A DNA stretch of 64,000 nucleotides from Siderastrea siderea (GCA_964030785.1 OZ034971.1:41671304-41735303), one strand, 5' to 3'. Counted from the first letter of the stretch, positions 11,041 to 22,539 are shown. Translations and numbers: made by a program. The notes: generated by a model from the letters alone, not told the origin.

Positions 11041-11389
11041 ACAAGCAAGGGTAAAGATGAACACAACTCAGAAATGCATTACACTTTTTTTTATTTCAAG
11101 CTGGTGCCAGTGCCGTTTATCTTGCGTTTTCACTACAGTGGTGGTGAAGTTAGCTATTTATTGTGTTTTATTAATTCTTCTTCACGCGCTTTACAAGTTC
11201 GATACTTCCTGTTTCTCTTCATTTGATGGGACAGTCCAGTCAATCTGTAAGGATTAAAGAGGCAAGGAAATCATTAAGAAAAGTAAGTAAAATAGCTTTT
11301 TTAAACTTGTTTTAACTTGATAAACAAACACTTTCTAATCAAACAACTTTCAACTAGCATGACCGGTTTAAATTAGTCAGGAAAGACAA

Positions 11390-11880
11390 CTGCTAAAGAT
11401 GGCTGTCTAGTGCGCTCGTCAAGAATGAACAGCAATGACGGTGTGGTCGACGTCCTGGTGAAATGGGGTTAAAACGTGCTTTGAGGAATAATAAAGATAA
11501 AAGCTCCAGTCTCCACATTATTCCGTAGACATCACCATGCCTCTGTCCACGCCATTCCAGAGTCCACGCCTTTACAATGTCATCGCCGTTCTATTGTCCA
11601 CTCCATTCCTATTAATAAGCGGGATCATTTGCAGTCCGCAGTGGGGATCATTTGCGTTTCTGGGATCATTTGCGGTCCAATTTAGGGATCATTTGCGGTC
11701 GGGGATCATTTGCAGTCTTGGGATCATTTGCGGCGCTGTACAGTTGTATTGTAAACTGGTGTTGGTGATCAGTACGTAAGTCATCTCTAGAATCAACTTG
11801 ACGTTGTCCGAAACGTAAATCACTACCCCCGACAACAATCCTTCTAAAGAATACATTCACCATCATGATCAAACTAGACA
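11390..11880 (-). pseudogene. decayed last exon of acidic protein gene 1
   Basis: It aligns with the last exon of gene 2 (24497-24651). The acceptor tttcag of gene 2 reads tttcgg here, and the exon is split by inserted sequence between about 11466 and 11755 that carries GGGATCATTTGC repeats. The C-terminal part and the final stop can still be aligned near 11390. Gene 1 therefore cannot use this exon as gene 2 might. Confidence 0.5.
11619..11740. repeat. GGGATCATTTGC short repeat cluster
   Basis: Six copies of GGGATCATTTGC, most followed by GGTC or AGTC, are spaced about 17-26 bp. The duplicate locus lacks them, so the cluster arrived after the segmental duplication or was lost from the other copy. 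Confidence 0.75.
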
Positions 11881-12192
11881 GCTTACTCCATGAGACTTCA
11901 GCATAGTTTAACTGTAATAATCCATATGTTTTTGTTCCTTTAGTATGTTGTTCGTTGGTGCTTTTTGGGGTTTATACTTCACAAATATCAGAGAAAGGGT
12001 AATAATAAATAGAAAATAAATAATATTTTGTATAGCGCCCTTTCCTACAAGTCCAAGAACGCTTAATATATTTCAACATAAAAACATCCCACAACTTAAA
12101 TACTGTAACCTGGAATAAAGTAGTCTCAATTACAATCACAGTCTGTTTCCGACATGGTAATACTGATGTGTTTCCAATGGTTATAAAATTAC

Positions 12193-12440
12193 CTTGAATT
12201 GCTATCAACCAGTTGTCAGCCGCTTCACCCGCGGCGACGTCCTCGTCTACCTCGACCGCGACGGCGACTCCTACGTCCACGTCGTCCACGTCGTCCACGT
12301 CGTCCACGTCGTCCACGTCGTCCACGTCGTCCACGTCGTCCACGTCGTCCACGTCGTCCACGTCGTCCACGTCTAAAGCGTCCGCTACGTCTGCGGCTCC
12401 TACGACGGCGGACACGTCGAATAACTCGACGACCGAGGCG
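12193..12440 (-). CDS. Asp/Val-rich alternative-frame exon of gene 1
   Basis: In this frame the sequence reads ELFDVSAVVGAADVADALDV, then about a dozen VDD units, then VEVDEDVAAGEAADNWLIAIQ and a strong donor (CAAG then gtaatt) at 12193. The paralogue at 26681-26870 keeps this frame with mostly conservative changes (I/V, L/V, A/V) and the same donor, which argues that this frame is or was coding. It is out of frame with the acidic exon by one base, with no plausible intron between them, in both paralogues. It is therefore either a shared disabling indel, an unrecognised splice or an assembly error. Confidence 0.5.
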
Positions 12441-12762
12441 AATAACTCGGCGACCGAGACGAATCAAAGGTACGATTGGATCTGAAGACTTATCTCCTGG
12501 ACTTGACAATGCGTTTTCGTCCTCTTCGTCTTCGTTCTTTTCCTCTTCATCCTCGTTGTACTTCTCTCCTCCATCAACAGGGTGTTCATCTTCGTCTTCA
12601 TCCTGTTTTTCTTCGCCTAGCTCATCTTCATCATGGTCTTCGACTCCATCCAGGTCTTCATCTTCGTCTTCTTCCCTTTCATCTTCGTCTAGTTCATCTT
12701 CATCAGAGTCCTTCACATTATCCAGGTCTTCATCCTCATCTTCATCTCCCAAGTCAGCGTCA
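12225..12762 (-). CDS. secreted acidic protein gene 1, acidic exon with Arg-rich tail
   Basis: The acceptor (tttgtttcag) precedes 12762, and the exon continues exon 1 in phase, completing a serine codon. About 90 residues are dominated by Asp and Glu (DADLGDEDEDEDLD, then repeats of DED and EED), a composition known to bind calcium and typical of biomineralisation matrix proteins. In the same frame it then turns strongly basic (RRGRRGRR) across a 9-bp repeat, stopping at 12225. In another frame the repeat reads DVDDVDD, and that frame is the one conserved in the paralogue. The true C-terminus is therefore uncertain; the acidic part is solid. Confidence 0.6.
12268..12374. repeat. 9-bp coding-length repeat (GTCCACGTC)n
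   Basis: About a dozen near-perfect tandem copies of a 9-bp unit. On the minus strand it encodes Val-Asp-Asp, Gly-Arg-Arg or Trp-Thr-Thr depending on frame. The paralogous locus has almost no expansion here (DLDDVEAVDV), so the expansion is specific to this copy. Confidence 0.9.
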
Positions 12763-13200
12763 CTGAAACAAATGAAGGGGAAGTGGGTTCGGCAGTCAAT
12801 TGAGTGCATCCGTCACTGAACTAAGTCACTTGAAATAAGGCAGTAAATTCCCAAATTGTCCTCAGTTTGGAAAATTGAAAAACTATCTACCCCACACGAA
12901 AGAACAGTGCATGCTGAATGAGTTCCATTTGAAGAGTCAAAAGTACTGCTGATTAACTTTCCTTTGAATAGAAACATTTGGGGTTTCTTCTACTAAATCA
13001 TAAGGTACTATCACCAGTTGTGCAGAAAATAATTATAAACAACACCACAGAGAAGTAATGTGCAACAGCTTTCATTTGAATAACACAATTACTGATGAAG
13101 TCAAGAAGCTAAACGAAAATTCGCCCAAACAAAAATCCTTGAGTAAAAAGGCAAAATGACAATTTGTTACAATCTTTGCGGAACTTAGCTTGTATCATAC
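12763..13200 (-). other. intron 1 of acidic protein gene 1
   Basis: A 438-bp AT-rich intron between donor gtatga (13200) and acceptor tttgtttcag. It aligns with the gene 2 intron at 27171-27524, including the shared segments near 12880-12910 and 13070-13180. No other feature is seen. Confidence 0.6.
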
Positions 13201-13346
13201 CTTTTTCCGTTTTTGTCTTGAAAGCCATTCGTGATGTCCTGTAATTCAGCATTAATCGATGCTACTCCTTTATCTTCACCAAATGGATGAGCGGAGCCTA
13301 CAGCTAGCACAAGGCCAACCACAGCTAAGATGATCAGTGTCTTCAT
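13201..13346 (-). CDS. secreted acidic protein gene 1, exon 1 (signal peptide)
   Basis: ATG at 13346 opens 48 codons plus two bases. It starts MKTLIILAVVGLVLAVGSAH, a textbook signal peptide with likely cleavage after GSA, followed by HPFGEDKG and a charged stretch ending QDKNGK. The exon ends at a good donor (AAAAG then gtatga). The start is supported by a TATA box 47 bp upstream and by conservation in the paralogue at 27525-27670. The split codon (AG) continues in phase with the acidic exon at 12762. The combination resembles secreted acidic proteins of the coral skeletal matrix; that family name is inference from composition and signal peptide. Confidence 0.75.
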
Positions 13347-13392
13347 CTCAGCGTCTTCTTGCTTCCAGTAAACGAAGATCACAAACTGGTGC

Positions 13393-13399
13393 TTTTATA
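13393..13399 (-). promoter_or_regulatory. TATA box of acidic protein gene 1
   Basis: TATAAAA on the minus strand lies 47 bp upstream of the ATG at 13346. The paralogous gene has the same box at 27717-27723 at the same distance, with conserved surroundings (caaacatataaaagcacc). A start site about 25-30 bp downstream would leave a leader of about 20 nt. Confidence 0.7.
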
Positions 13400-14029
13400 T
13401 GTTTGATAAGCGTGCGCAGATCTGCTTTTGCGGACATGTGGCGAAAGGAATTGCGATATTGGTAAATCATATTGACTTCAAAAACAGATTCCTTTCTCAA
13501 TTTAGAAGTGCTTTTTATGGTCTTTCCAAATTTAACACCCTTATTTAAAGCTAGACTGAATATCACTTTGAATGAGTGATTCAATAAGGGTATCGGGCAT
13601 CGCAAAGTGCTTTTCTCAATAAACATATACTTAATTCCATCGCAACAACCAGTAAGAGGTTTCTTCACTCATTTAGCGTCGCTGATTTCAAGGTTCACAC
13701 CTTAGAATTCCGTTTTATTTTTGGTTTGACAAATACAACGTAAATATTTTGTTGTAACCTAGAAACACTATCAAACACCTTTACCAATAAAGTTTCTTAA
13801 TAATTTCTAATAGGTGTGTTAACTTTTACTTTCATTGGGTTCATTTAAGTATCAACTGTTAAATTAAACAAGACAGAAAATTTCAAAGGTGAAATGAAGA
13901 AATTTTGGCAGAGTTTAAATGAGTTTATATTAGGTCACTTTACTTTCTTTCACTACTAATTCTTCCTTTTATATAAAATGTAAACATGAAAACAAAAATG
14001 TAAATTGATGATTATAGTGCCCAACGAGC
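13400..14029. other. upstream region of acidic gene 1, no gene seen
   Basis: Promoter-proximal sequence that aligns with 27724-29480 once the insertion at 27874-29060 is removed. A minus-strand frame at 13348-13668 overlaps the first exon and TATA region and is not a credible gene. Confidence 0.5.
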
Positions 14030-14270
14030 TTAGCTTTCCTCGGTACTGCCTGACGACAAACCAGCTAGTTTACAGGCGTGGCACTCAGACAGCTGAAACA
14101 AATACTGCAAATGAAACATAACACGGTTAAGAATCCCAACTGGCGGAAGGCAAACCAGTTGGCTATTTACAAGTACAGCTAAAAGGAAACAAATCCATGA
14201 AGTGTTCAGAGTGGAAATTCGACCGACGAACTCGAATTCCGTAACAACTGGGCTACGCTGCCTCCCGTAA
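14030..14270 (-). repeat. tRNA-derived SINE, copy 1
   Basis: On the minus strand it starts GGGAGGCAGCGTAGCCCAG, a tRNA-like head with an A-box-like tagcccagttg, and continues into the body shared with the copy at 29493-29725 (gtttccttt, taaatagccaactgg, gggattcttaaccgtgttatg). The anticodon and acceptor stems do not form a functional tRNA. It is duplicated together with the acidic protein locus. Confidence 0.7.
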
Positions 14271-14689
14271 GTTACCAACAAACGCTTACTAGCTTCTGTA
14301 AGCTATGGAAATTGACAACATCGAGCTTGCAAAAGGCTGGTTACTGCACTATCTAGAACGTTTTAAAAGTAAGTATTCCTAACTTTATGACTAACGTGAA
14401 AAACGGTTGATAACTGAAAAAGGAAAGGCACAAAAAGTTGGAAAGATCCCAATAGGATGATCTTTTCTGCCGTTCTCGTTTATGGTAAACGCCACGCTTA
14501 ATTTCCATCGTATGGACCTTCATCATTGAGAACGCTGACATCCCGGAAGTCACCAACAACAAGCAAAGTCTTCCGTTTTATCTTTTTCTTCTCCTTCAAA
14601 TCTCAAAACGGAAAGCTCTTCTTTTGACGCTCATGGCTTGACTTGGCTTGTAATTGAGACCATTCTACCTGTAAATAAAATAGCAGCTA

Positions 14690-17600
14690 AGTCTGCAGAG
14701 TTCATTTACCATAACAGATTGATTACTGTCTTCATAAAAATCAAGTTTGCATGAAGAGATCATGATAAGACAATGTTGAAATCCATACTGATATACCTCA
14801 ATCATCCCATATTACCAAGAAACTATTCCGAAACACATGTAGAATAATCGACGGCCACTTATATTGTTTTGGCAAGGAATAAACCAACAAGTGTTAGCTG
14901 CACATGTTTTGAAAGAACATGAAATACAGAATTCTATTTTTACCTTCCACAACTTTTTAGCTTTGAAAGAATGGCAAATTGAGAGGTCAACAAAGGGAAT
15001 TATACTGTTCACTAAGTAAAAACTTGGTATCATAAATGGAGAGTGCACTTAACCCTTTCATTCCATAAATCAGACAAGATCGAAACAAGAAATAAGATCA
15101 AATTTTTATTTCCAGCATATTGTCAAACAAATGGCGTGTTATGTACAGGGCCCGGTTGTTCAAAGCAGTATTAAGCTAACCCAGGATTAGTGGCAATTTT
15201 CCATTCAGACTTGCAGCCAAGCGATGAGGATTCCCGTAGATCCTTTTATGCTAAAAGTTTTGACTTTGGTTGCTTTCAAACGGCCAGTTGTTTTTAGCAG
15301 TGAAAACTCTTTTAAACAAGAGAAATAGGAACCTTGGTTAAAGTTTAATCCGGGGTTAGTGTTAACCGGCTTTCGAACAACCGAGCCCTGGTGTATAGGA
15401 GTATTGCACAGGCGGTCGCTTTTTTTTCGGTTTCTTGAATAGTTACACTTTGGGGTCATATCCACGAACTGAAAAAAAAACTGAAAAAATAGAAACGTGA
15501 CCTGCTCATGTGTAGTTTAAAATAAGATGTTTTCGTATATTACGGTTAAAATTAGACGATCCACGAATGCATATTTAATATCGCAACGAGAGTAGATATG
15601 ATAATTTACCTACAGTCTGAATTGTGGCCATTTGCTAAAAATAGCTTTCTGTTGAAAACTGACATGTACCGTACATATATGGAAGCAGTTGGTTACCAGT
15701 AGGCTTTCTCTGTGACTACTGGACTTTTCAGTTCACTAATAAAGGATGCTTTTCATATAAGCTACTTGAAAACTGAATTCTACGCAGATATCCTAAAGTG
15801 TACATTAATTTACCCTTTAAGATTGATTTTAACTGAAAGGGTTTCAGTCGGAAAAAATGGGTATGGCTGTTTTGTCCAGGAGGCTTTGAAAACTTTAGGT
15901 GAGCATATTCTTTTCAATGACGAAATTTGGTCGTTTTGGGGCGTAACACGAAGGCACAGTAAGGGAGACATTCCAAGCCTCGGTTGGAACCCTTGATTTA
16001 GACTAGTAGTATTTTCAATAAATTCAGAAGAAAAAGGCAACACTTAACGATTTCTTGAGTCGCAGGCGGAGATGTGTGTATGTTACAGCAATACGATTGC
16101 ATTCCATGAACGTAGTGTTCGAGATTGGCACACTCTTGTTGCCAGGGATATGACACCCATTAAAAGGAACCACCTTTTTAGTCAGAGTGCAACACGTTGT
16201 TTCCTAAGTTTGTGAAATGTTCTGGTTTACTTCCAATGAATACTGAGATGAAAAAAAATCCTACGATATTCCGATCATCAGCCTTTTTCTTTAACACTCG
16301 AAGTATTTCAAAATGTTCCAGATTCCACGAACGCACCTTTTACGTACCGACAAATAAAAAAACGACCTTATTAAGCAGAGTTCAATATGCTGTACCCAAG
16401 TTTGTCAAATGTTTTGGCGCATTTTCAAATCAGGATATCCCGATCATGGATGTTTTTAAAGCACTCAAAGTACTTGATAAATTTTCAAGCTGCCGCCCGC
16501 CCATGAAAGGAGGGGAGTTTTATAGGTCAAAGGGCAATATGTTCTTTCTATATGATAACAGAATATTTTCGATATATCTTTTCTTAGTACATACCAAACC
16601 AGTGGATGAAGTTGTTTGCGCCCCCTGATTGGCTACTCAAACGCGGGATACCATCTGTTATTAAGCTCCCGACATTTTTCTGGAAAAAAGGACTAATTAG
16701 AGCTTCCTATCCACTGTTTTGGTATATACTAAGACAATCATTCATCTCAGTGTCGGTGAGGAGTTATGGATATTTACCTCGCAGCTTCCCAGCTCGGCAA
16801 ATATCCACCACTGTTCACCTCCACTTTGGTGAATAATTGTTAACTAAAGCAACGATACTGTGTTCAGTGGTAAGTTGCAAAACAAGCCAGTACTGTTGAT
16901 ATCAGTGTCGCTAAAAGTCAAGAAACATCTCATCGTGCTTCCTGTGCTATATGGTGAATATTCACTGACGCAAATTCCCCTTTCCTGGTACAATTTCCCG
17001 AGTTATAAAGTTTAAACTTGTTGAATTATTTCACCTCAATATTATTGGTTTTGAACTTTCTTCCTGAGGATTAAAAACATTAAATATTGAAAGGTTCTGC
17101 CTTCATAAATTGCCCCCCCTACCCCCCGCCCCCCCCCCCCAAAAAATCTGTTTAATTTAAAGCATATACTAGAAAACAATGCATCATATTTTGCAAACTT
17201 GGATTGCAAAAAGCATATTGCACCCTGCTTAATAAAGGCGATTCTTGTTATGGATGCCTAAAACGCGCGTCCCTCGGTGGCATCTCAAAAACTTAGCAAA
17301 CACTTCGATAGTTTGAAAGATTGTTAATTTGGACATTGAGCTTTCTATTTTTATCGTTTCTTTTTGGGTTCAACTCAGTGTTTACTGAGCTTAGAAAACA
17401 ACATATTGCAGTGTGTCTAGAATTAGAAAAGGCATTTCTTTTTATGGGTGCCTAGAAGGCATGTTGATAACATGGTACTTTTTTGGTCATATTAACAGGA
17501 CCGATCCCATTTCGGGGGGATGGGGGCGGTGTCTTGAATGACATAAAATCAAATCATCTGGACCTTTTTCGTATCACAGTTAAGGACTGGAAGTGACAGG

Positions 17601-19155
17601 AACCTCATTTTTAATGCCTTAGATTAAATTGGAGAAACGACAAATTTTGTCCAATAAACAATACCTTTAGCAGAGAGTTGCAGGGGCCCCCAATAACATT
17701 ATCTAGCTTTGTCATCACTTAGTATTGAAAACCTCTTAATTATAGTACTGCTTAGAGTGTAGATGTACACTTCGGGATTTGTGCCAGACCTCAACTTGAA
17801 AGTAGTTTCTTTGTAAGCACGTTGCGTGTATGAACTGGGATGAAAGATTTTAAAAGGCTTAAAGCCTGATTTCGCTGTTATTTAGCTAGTGCATTAATTA
17901 CAGACAAACAATTAACCCTGAACGTTTCGGTTTGATTTGAAAAGACTCTAATGGCTTACCATAACGTTGCAATGGTGTGGCGGAATTCAAACCAAATTTA
18001 TAAACGAAGTCCACTGCACCCATTCACAGTACATCAACACAAAGCTAATTTTAGCAATAGACAAAATACAGGGGCTGAATTCACCTCCGAGCCTAAGACA
18101 CATCTTAGGAGATAAGTAGGACCAGTAAACTTAGCTCGATCTCAGCAAAGTTATTAGAGGAAGCCTGAACTCTAAAAGCTTTATAATTTCTTTTAGGTCT
18201 CCTCCCATATCGCATAGTAAATTGACTTTTGTATTCTTATCTCATTGTTGTATTCAAAGGTATGTGTAAGTTACGCGTACCTTTGGATAAGAATAAGACA
18301 TCCTTTCGTAAATAGCACTTAAGGTATATCATAGGAAGGTCCTGTTGATTTCCATATGATCGCTGCGATTGCTTCGCTCGCCTCAATAGCTGGAAAAAAA
18401 CGTTCAACAGTCATTGTGATCGTATGAAAACCAGCTTCAGCGATCGTAGCGATCACAGCATTTCACAACGACCGCTGAAGAGTGGCTTCCATATGATCGC
18501 AACGATTGCTGAACGTTTTCTCCAGCGATCATATGAAAACCAGCATTTAGATAGGATTCCGTGAATACGGCCCCAGGTCCACCATATCATTATCTACTGC
18601 TGTTTTAATATCAAAGATCAACTTGTCGATCGTCTATATATAGCTAATTATAACCACGATATAAGAATAAGTCTTTTCCTGGGCGTCTTTTAACCCACTT
18701 AACATGACTTAAATAAAGAATGGATCAATCATACCGAGTAATCGTATCAGTAAACATTGTTTTAACCTATCTTGACCTCTAAAATTGTCATTCTTTTAAA
18801 ACTAAAAAGTTTTCAATACCTGTATTAGGGAAAACAGGCTCCGTATCTTGAGTCCTTTTCAAAACGTATCCGACCACAATCAATGGTTTATTGTTAGTTT
18901 CATTAATTTTTTTTTTTTGGTAAAAGATATTGGCTGTAAGTGGTTTCCATCGGTTCTATTTCTGTAGTTTTACTGCGCAATACAGAAGCATTGAGGTGTA
19001 TCAGCGAGAATTCAACTACACCTTAATATGATCTCTCACGCAAACTCTGTTTTAGTGGCGGCAGTGTAGAACCTGCGATGATTAATACAGTATGCAAACG
19101 TCTAATAAGAGGGAGAATCGTCAAAAATTGAACTGATTACTTCACTGGCAAGCAA
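14690..19155. repeat. Unit-R copy 2
   Basis: Colinear with copies 1, 3 and 5. It carries one inserted 245-bp MITE (15147-15392) and a long C-tract at 17104-17142. Its right end has the cacctcaatg-type TIR facing a second, inverted left end at 19806-20310. No conserved coding sequence was found. Confidence 0.75.
15147..15392. mobile_element. 245-bp MITE with GGGCCCGGTTGTTC ends
   Basis: The left end GGGCCCGGTTGTTC is answered by GAACAACCGAGCCC at the right. Copies 1 and 3 show the uninterrupted target (gttacgtacaggtgtat). The exact target duplication is unclear. A related but diverged repeat is at about 58137-58350 (ggccccagttgctcaaa). Confidence 0.75.
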
Positions 19156-20310
19156 AAAACAACCTCGTCCTGTTGTGATTTTTCCCGATGTAGAACTATC
19201 TTTTTACAATGATTTTAAAAGCATTCTATTTCACGTTTTCGTTGCAACCTTGTCAGTGAGCCTGCAAACCCTGTGTTAAACGAATCTTAAGCTGCAATTG
19301 ACCAGTGGCGACGCTTCCTTTGAACTGCGCAGAAATATCGGAGTAGCAAACTCAAACAGTCTTCAGCAAAGTACAACAAACATTTTAATTAATTTGTAGT
19401 TAACCGTGTAGAATAACTGTCAGCTCAGGTACGTAGGGCCAGCTGTGGTACCACAGTTTGAAACGCTTAGTCAGAGAATTTCATTTTCATTCTATGCGGT
19501 ATCTAACTTAAACTTTTGGCTAGCTCACTACAATAGTTGCAAAAAACTAATACACAGTTAACCTACTCATTTTTTTGGTTTTTTTTTTTCAATGGCATTA
19601 ACAAATCGATTTCTACTGTTTTTATAGTCTCCTTCGCAGCCGTTTTTAGGGTCGTCACGCAAGAGCGTTGCGTGACGACCCTAAAAACGGCTGCGAAGGA
19701 GACTACTGTTTTTAAAGCCAAGCCGAAAACGCTTTTCTTTATTCTGAACCAAACAGGCATCGGCTTTTCTTCGCAATCCGATAAGCCGAATCGTATATGC
19801 CAGTGAATTAATCAGTTCAATTTTTGACGATTATCCCTCTTATTAGCAAAGCTGCTAAGTTTGCAGAGTGTATTAAGCATCGTAGACTCGACACTGCCGG
19901 CATTACAACCAAGTCTGCTTGAGAGATCATGATAAGGCATAGTTGAATTCTCGCTGATACACCTCAACTTTCCTATATTACGCAGGAAATCTACAGAAAT
20001 AGAACCAGTGGAAGATAAGAAACTTACTGGATCAAGATAGGTTAAAACAATGTTTACTGATACGATAACTCGGTATGATTGATCCATTATTTATTTAAGT
20101 GGATTAAAAGACGCCCAGGAAACGACTTATTCTTATATTGTAGTTATAATTAGACGAACAACAAGTTGATCTTTGATATTGAAACAATAGTAGATAATGA
20201 TATGGTGGACCTGGGGCCGTATTCACGGAATCCTATCTAAAGGCAGGTTTCCATATGATCGCTACGATCGCCGCGATAGCTAGAGAAAACGTTCGGCAAT
20301 CATTTTACAA
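18350..20310. repeat. large inverted repeat, two Unit-R ends facing each other
   Basis: 18350-19155 and 19806-20310 are inverted copies. Both contain the tccaccatatcattatctac block, the gcccaggaa block and the cactggc end. They lie around a spacer of about 650 bp. The same arrangement recurs at 55520-57490. It represents two Unit-R elements, the second reduced to its end, or a foldback variant. Confidence 0.7.
19625..19705. mobile_element. 81-bp perfect palindromic mini-element with 9-bp duplication
   Basis: 37-bp arms beginning TAGTCTCCTTCGCAGCCG are exact inverses around a 7-bp loop. The 9-bp CTGTTTTTA flanks both sides (19616-19624 and 19706-19714). The duplicate at about 56800 is uninterrupted, so this is a recent insertion. 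A 9-bp duplication points to a Mutator-like transposase acting in trans. Confidence 0.85.
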
Positions 20311-20550
20311 GATCTTTTTGTGCTGAAAAATGTGTGGTTACCCACATTGTTCTTTTTAGATTCCAATAGGTCTTGCTAAGTCTACTTTTCCCCCACAATC
20401 ATAAACTTTGCAAAAATACTCTGTTTTAGGAGGTACCGTCCTTTAGGCCTAGATGGCCCATTCTTACACTAACTGAACAAAAGTGAAGGAGCCATTACGG
20501 AAAACGCGTGCGCACTGACTTGACTGACCGATTTACACTAGTCAGGTATT

Positions 20551-22300
20551 TAAGAGGCTCTGACTGTAAATATCGAGAATCGGCGGACAAGCTCAGAAAA
20601 TCGAAAATCCTGATAACTTGCCAGAAGAACACTTTTGGGGAGCTATCTTCGAAAATTTTACTTAAACCTTCTGGATTTCTATTGTTTTGGGGAAATTCGG
20701 AAAAACGGTTTTGCTTAATTTATTACGCAATAATCAGGCTTAAAATTAAACAAATTGAAAGCGCTTGCTTTTAAACAATTTGCAACGCCAGAAAACAATT
20801 TTAATTTTAAATGATAGCAATACTCTTCTACTTTCTATCAATAGGACTTGCATGGAGTTTTGCTTTATTTCTGTGGTTTGGTGGTTCTTTGAAACAAAGC
20901 CATTTTGCGCACTTCGGAAAAAGGCACAAATTGGTAAACTTCAGAGGCTTAAAATGGGTCTTGGTATGTCTAATATCGAATTGAAATAAACTCTGTGATA
21001 AAGTTTGGCCCTACTTCTATCATGATATGAAATAAAAAATCTGGGCAATTCAGGCTCGCGCTGACAAAAACAAAAATTCGCAAACCAGTGTTGCCAAAAT
21101 TTGCATAATGAAATGAATGAAATGAAAAGTAGTAGTCTGGGTGAGCTCAATTTAGAGGATTTTATTCACTGAAGACACACAAAGAATAAACTAAAACATT
21201 CCTTCAATCTATTCTTGCACTGTTTTGCGCTTATACCATTTCTACGTAAAACTAAAGAGAAGGAGAAGAAGTTTTAAAAGTTCTACACAAGCTGTTGCGT
21301 GACCGGTGTCACGTGAATCTTTTTTGTCAATTTGTCATTCTACTTATGGCAGTTTTTAAATGCGGTCTCCTACATTGGCTGCTGTTTAATGCATGGCTAG
21401 TTCTCCAGCGAATACCGTACGCATTCCTGTGTTTGGGGCATACTGTCATGGGCAGCTGATATTCTACTGGGACGAAAATTGCGACGGGCAAGTCTAGAAT
21501 TAGTATGACAGATATGACACCTTTCTCTTCGAGAGAAGAAAACTGCGAAATAGTATGTTGTGTACGTGACTCGATTGCTCTTTTCAAACGGCTACTAGGA
21601 TTTTGGGCGACTTTTTGAAATGACACTATTTTGGCCAGGAAGCAAAAGTGCATCATTATTATTATTTTTACGTATTTGTCAAAAATTGTGCTGTTCCTAT
21701 CAATATTATTACACTTGGATAAATATGTTAAAAAACGCAAACCACGGACGTTCTGGCAGCGGGATCGGTATTTACGAGTTCTAAATGCTGCTGTATATCT
21801 AAGAGATATCAATACACAGTTTGTTTGGTTTTACTTTGCAAGATCTCTGAGAACTCTTCCACGGTTTTGGAGGAAAAGATTTTCATTGAAGAGTATTTTC
21901 ATGTTTGCATGAACGTGCAGTGATCGGTTACGTGACTGGATTATTTTGAGTCATACTTTTGTGTTCCTTAACTTTACACAGCCCGGCTGAGCTCTCAATT
22001 TATACGCGTATGTCAACTTTAATGATTTTTATAAGAAAGCCGTTGGTGCTGCAGAGTATAGACGTCTGACAAAATATGATAACCCACTGCACTGTAGTTT
22101 CACCAACAATTTTCCAAATTTGTTCGTAGTTCTTCAGAAAGATAAATAAAGATATCAGCGAATGCATCATCTAGTAGAAAGACCATCCGAAAATAGTTAC
22201 GGTAAACGATTTGTCATATTTCAAGTCGTCCTTCCATTGCAGTTTTTGTTCTATTATCCAAATTATGCAAATTTTGGAAACTCCGTTAAGTGCTCCTAAA
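20551..22300. other. no recognisable gene
   Basis: AT-rich sequence without a recognised domain or repeat. The longest frames (for example 21327-21812 minus and 20508-20774 plus) show no motif, no splice-supported extension and no counterpart elsewhere in the window. I see nothing supportable here. Confidence 0.5.
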
Positions 22301-22307
22301 GCCGAAA

Positions 22308-22308
<1 letters not shown>

Positions 22309-22366
<58 letters not shown>

Positions 22367-22426
22367 TTGATCGCTTTGGCCTCTTATCTCTCACGCTCTC
22401 TCTCTTCATCACCATCATCATTGTTA

Positions 22427-22466
<40 letters not shown>
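22309..22466. repeat. (TTA)n microsatellites flanking a CT-rich spacer
   Basis: Two pure TTA tracts (about 22309-22366 and 22422-22466) are separated by ctctcacgctctctctcttc. Frames of poly-Leu or poly-Ile across them are artefacts. Confidence 0.95.
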
Positions 22467-22539
22467 TGTTATTTTTTTCATACTTTTGCTAACTCCTAAA
22501 CGTGCTTAATGATTTAGCATTCTCACTATCTTTTGATGT

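Larger units (their letters stand above)
17120..20550. repeat. 3.4-kb segment duplicated at 54228-60777
   Basis: This stretch, from the poly-C tract through the right end of Unit-R, a 650-bp spacer and an inverted left end, is nearly identical to 54228-57633 plus 60672-60777 (which is split by a transposon). It is much closer to that copy than to Unit-R copies 1, 3 and 5, so it is a recent long-range duplication. Confidence 0.8.

Noticed and set aside
12199..12819. Long plus-strand frame rich in Arg-Pro and Ser
   Set aside because: It is the antisense of the acidic gene and its 9-bp repeat; the minus strand has signal peptide, splice sites and TATA support.
22211..22492. Leu/Ile-rich frames
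   Set aside because: Translations of TTA microsatellites; the same applies at 48362-48460 and 50549-50612.
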